Positions 60,637 to 64,000 of a DNA stretch of 64,000 nucleotides are shown here, piece after piece. Source of the stretch: Diprion similis (Eukaryota; Arthropoda; Insecta; Hymenoptera; Diprionidae); contig NC_060107.1 in NCBI RefSeq assembly GCF_021155765.1, forward strand, positions 4,946,501 through 5,010,500. The letters run 5' to 3'. The position numbers were made by a program, and so were the translations under genes. The notes below the pieces were generated by a model. It had not been told where the DNA came from. It saw only the letters and a program-made list of their open reading frames with translations, and did not search any database. Every line of letters begins with the position of its first letter. Position 1 is the first letter of the stretch.

Positions 60637-62000
60637 ATGTCGCTGCACAGTGAAACAAGCAACTGCACAGGAAATAAGCAACCGATCAAACGGTTGGAAA
60701 TACCAATAAGCAAATTTAATGACGTCGCAATACCACATCACTTAGGAATGCTCAGGAGACATAAGACTAATATCGCGAAGGTTGAATTCTTTCCATATTA
60801 AAATACGCAATCTCCCCATCTATCCGATATTTTGCTCATGACGAGAAAAACAGCAGCTAATTTCTTAGTAATCTTAATGATGGTCTTACGATTTAGCTAA
60901 AACAAACCGGAGACTGGGACCGCATCTATAAGGAACAGGCGAATGCTTCTCGTCTGGTCAAACAGCTTAAACAGTTACTGTACGAAATGGATGTTCTGCG
61001 AGGCCAAGTACAAGACAGTGATATTGCAAAGTTCGATCAACTCACAGCATACTCTAGAGAAAGTACAATGAATGCCATCAAAGAATATTTAGGTAACCCT
61101 TAAATAACTCACCTTGTTCAGATTTTTCAGACATCAAGCGACTAAAATCTAAAACGTAAAACAGATATTGCAAGATGAAAATGATTAAATTCTAGCCATG
61201 TTATAGATGAACGATTTCTTTATTCGTCCATAATGTTAATAATAATGATAATTCTGAGTTATCAATAATTGCAGCACTAGATCTCGATCTGCCTACAATG
61301 AACCGTTCGTCAACCGAAGATGAAAATGAGGCCACAAACCACGCATTTCAGGATGGCGATATCCAACTGCACGCAGAAGAGAAAGAATTGGAGAGGCAGC
61401 AGGCCTGTCTGCATGCTTGGAACTCTCTGCAAGATGACATGATACAACTGCATCAATTGTTTGTAGACTTTAATCAACTCGTTGACGTGAGTTAAACTCT
61501 CAAGACATTCGTTTCTATTACCGTTTGACAATTTTTTCGAATAATATTTCAATGTTTTGTTCAAACTTTTGTAGGACCAAAAAGAATATGTGAACAGAAT
61601 AGACGAAAATGTTGAAGAGACTGAAGTAAATGTCACAGAAGGTACAAAGTTCTTGGAGAAAGCAGGAAAATACAAAACAGCAGCATACCCAGTAGCTGGG
61701 GCTCTAATTGGAACATGTCTTGGTGGTCCAGTCGGTTTAATCGCTGGTTTAAAATTTGGTGGTCTCACAGCGATTGGTTGCGGTTTATTAGGTAAAAGTT
61801 ATGCGTGTAATGAAGCCTTCAATATCGTTACAAGTTGTAATTTCGGTTTTGATTTTCTAATAGGTTTTACTGGAGGAACGCTTTTGAAGAAAAAAACTAT
61901 AAAATCAAGTACGGAAAGCCAAGCAGAAAACAGACTTGAACGCATTCAAGGTTCTGATTCGACATCAGAAAATATAAAAGTTAGTAATAAACAACTTTGA
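60637..62000 (+). CDS. Stx17: Syntaxin-17 (301 aa)
   Basis: Five coding exons: 60,637-60,780, 60,897-61,092, 61,275-61,486, 61,575-61,791 and 61,864-62,000. The phases are consistent, and the 301-residue product matches the roughly 302 residues of the human protein. Syntaxin-17 is the autophagosomal Qa-SNARE that pairs with SNAP29 and VAMP7/8-type partners for fusion with lysosomes, and it also works at ER-mitochondria sites. The N-terminal part is a helical Habc-like region. The SNARE motif spans about residues 155-215, with zero-layer Q186. Two glycine-zipper membrane helices (VAGALIGTCLGGPVGLIAG and the following GGLTAIGCGLLGFTGG) form the characteristic hairpin anchor, and a basic KKK patch follows. 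The last intron (61,792-61,863) is 72 bp, stop-free and in frame. Removing it joins GLLG to FTGG, as in other syntaxin-17s. Confidence 0.9.
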
Positions 62001-62220
62001 CCATTACACAAAAATCGCAAAAAGCGTATGTTGCATTGCTCCACGATGTAGCGATGGAGGAATGGTTGAAAAGCAAGTAGCATCGTAAAATACGCGCTAA
62101 AAATAAAAAGGATATAAGTACGGCACGAACATATGGCTTAATAATAAGATAGCCTTCCTCAAAATGTACCTAACTGTGATCTAAATTGTAATTAACCATG
62201 TACAAATATTTTACTATTTG

Positions 62221-62226
62221 AATAAA
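62221..62226 (+). terminator. Poly(A) signal of syntaxin-17
   Basis: AATAAA about 220 bp beyond the stop codon. Confidence 0.55.
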
Positions 62227-63078
62227 ATCACTCGCTATTTTATACAGTCAAATTTAGGACTTGATATATATGGTACAACCCTAGTCCCGAGTCAAGATAG
62301 ATAAATAATTCTACCTCATTAATGTTCTTTATGCGGTCCTTTATAAACTTCGACGTATAAGATATTCGCGTACCTTCTGTCAACGGGATAATGACGATGA
62401 TCAAGACCTTTTCGGTTCTTCGATTTAAGCTGATTTCAATTTTCGCGGTGAGTGGTGCAGGCTGTCAACTCTGACGACTGAAAAAAGTGCGACTAGATAC
62501 TGCGACTCTATAGTCGATTATCGAAATCACCGATTAAAACAAGTGCGAACTCATTCAATTGTTTACCGTTAAATTCAATCGCAGTGCGTAGTCCGGAGCG
62601 TATTTTTTTTACGAAAAACCATCCTCGTGCTAGTTGAGAACCGTTCGATGTGTCACATTGAATAATAAAGTCATTTTCTTTTCTGTCCTGTGTTTTTCCC
62701 CCCCTCCGCGGCTCATCGTCCAATTTGTTCTGTTATCTCGCCCACTCCGAGCGGCAAAGGTATGTAAGGTTTGTTGGGGCGGGGGGCAGGGGGGAGATAT
62801 TGGATGGACTTTGACAGCAATTGCATATCGGCACGAGACGTTGACCGGGAGCGGCGTAAGTTTTCGTTACGATAAATCAGTGATTTATTGCACGTATCGC
62901 GGTCGATTTTAGCTCGCGAATTTGTTGCGTATGAATAAACTACTTGTGTTACTGCTTAACCACCTGCCGACGTCCCGAGTCATTCGAAACTCGCGATTAA
63001 AATATACGTTAAGACAATTTGGTTACGCTTCGTGAAGTGCTTGGAGAAAAGGAAGGATTAATAAACTACTGATTAATC
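62227..63078. other. Spacer holding the presumed MOSPD2 promoter
   Basis: No coding sequence is supported. A more GC-rich patch at about 62,690-62,920 may be the promoter or first untranslated exon of the downstream gene. There is no TATA box near the ATG. Confidence 0.4.
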
Positions 63079-64000
63079 ATGGAGGTGTCTACTCAACTTA
63101 TTACTGACCTAAGAAACAAATTTTTCAAAAAACTCGAGGCAGACGGCGCACCAGATCCTGGTAGGTAACCTTAGTTTTTCTAATAACTTTGTTTTTCACT
63201 TTAAGCTATCGCGGACGCCGAAGGGCAAAAGAAAACGGAATCAGTAGCATTAGGAGTAATTATTAGCCTCTTATGCAAGATGTAAAAGAAAAATACTTGT
63301 CGGAGCCAGTTTTATTCAAGCTTATGACTGAAAAAGAAACTTGCAACTACTGCGAATGAACAAGGTTTTCACAGTTGACATTAAAATATAATTTATTCCT
63401 TTGCGAATTTCTACTAACTAGCATTTTCAAATTAAATTTTAATACATTCGTTGCACTTGCTGAAGTTTTCATCTATCGGTTTTATGAATTTCCAATTCAT
63501 TGTGTCAGATTTATTTTTGAGGCCTACTTGAGGATTCCAAGCATGAAATACCTACTTTTAGACTATCCCCACCTCGGAGGGAAATGAAGAGTTTTCTCCA
63601 ACAGTTTTCTAATTGAATATTCATAAATTGGAGCGCAAACAAAGCGACTGGTCATTTATATCTCTTATATCATTCCAGATGGCTTTCATCCGGCAGATAT
63701 TGCCAGAATACGAGACACGGATAACTGGCTGAAGAGGTTTTTACAACACAACGAATTGAATGTACAGGAAGCACTGAATATGCTTTGGGATTCTTGCGAC
63801 TGGAGGAAAAAATTTGGTTGTAATGGTAAAATTGGATTTTTTACAATTTCAGTGAATACTTCACACATGAATTCGCTGCTTTGACGCATTTCATTTACGT
63901 TAATAAAGGATAGTCAAACTCTGCGACAGAGTTGAAATTGTTATGCTGGCGCAAGACTATGAAACTGATTTGAACTTTGATCACGCAGAGTGCTAACCTT
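63079..64000 (+). CDS. Mospd2: MOSPD2-like CRAL-TRIO protein, 5' part only
   Basis: Two coding exons are visible: 63,079-63,160 and 63,679-63,825, each ending in phase 1 before a GT donor (GTAGGT, GTAAAA). The gene runs off the window in intron 2. The encoded N terminus (STQLITDLRNKFFKKLE, then GFHPADIARIRDTDNWLKR, then a segment with MLWDSCDWRKKFG) matches the CRAL-TRIO N-terminal helices of motile sperm domain-containing protein 2. MOSPD2 is an ER-anchored protein whose MSP domain binds FFAT motifs and tethers the ER to endosomes, mitochondria or Golgi. The CRAL-TRIO core, MSP domain and tail anchor must lie beyond the window. The start is chosen because it is the first in-frame ATG and matches the family N terminus. 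Confidence 0.75.

Noticed and set aside
61590-62000. 136-codon frame read as an independent gene
   Set aside because: It is the last part of syntaxin-17 with its 72-bp intron read through; the upstream exons complete the protein.

Overview
This is eukaryotic nuclear DNA, almost certainly from an insect. The coding genes are split by short GT-AG introns in conserved phases. Two genes have arthropod-style TATA plus CAGT initiators. The spacers are AT-rich and full of (CT)n, (GA)n, (TA)n and long poly-C microsatellites and small inverted-repeat transposons. The proteins (syntaxin-17, a MOSPD2-like CRAL-TRIO protein, an SDR11-like dehydrogenase, paired GH31 glycosidases) fit Hymenoptera best. A sawfly is my guess, and the species cannot be fixed from the sequence alone. 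There are no prokaryotic operons, no CRISPR array and no tRNA or rRNA gene that I can support.

Layout. 1-26,934: a gene desert with microsatellites and several non-autonomous elements: a long-arm foldback at 2,602-2,990, a TIR element at 7,940-8,261, a 90-nt hairpin at 9,031-9,120, a TTAA-flanked piggyBac-type MITE at 11,616-11,758, twin palindromes at 15,362-15,709, repeat monomers at 15,740-16,140, and one copy of a two-copy MITE family at 26,099-26,287. 26,935-28,422 (-): an intronless gene of 18 leucine-rich repeats. 28,423-37,651: a second desert with an inverted repeat (30,401-30,596) and the second MITE copy (34,095-34,528). 37,652-39,466 (+): a five-exon short-chain dehydrogenase. 39,467-44,832: spacer with a frameshifted retroelement ORF1 relic and one doubtful small ORF. 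44,873-47,622 and 48,336-51,090 (+): tandem six-exon GH31 genes. 51,091-58,443: a third desert. 58,444-59,337 (-): a seven-finger C2H2 protein, head-to-head with syntaxin-17 (60,637-62,000, +). 63,079 to the window end (+): the first two coding exons of a MOSPD2-like gene.

How the genes work together. There is no evident pathway cluster. Syntaxin-17 (autophagosome-lysosome fusion) and MOSPD2 (ER contact-site tether) are both membrane-traffic housekeeping genes and lie about 1.1 kb apart. The zinc-finger gene and syntaxin-17 appear to share a roughly 1.3-kb divergent promoter region holding a CCAAT box. The GH31 pair is a local duplication with identical intron positions. Both proteins carry an N-terminal signal peptide and a C-terminal tail that looks like a GPI-attachment signal, which suggests an outer-surface glycosidase rather than the type II membrane form known in mammals.

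Exon boundaries come from splice motifs, reading phase and family resemblance. No search or transcript data were available.
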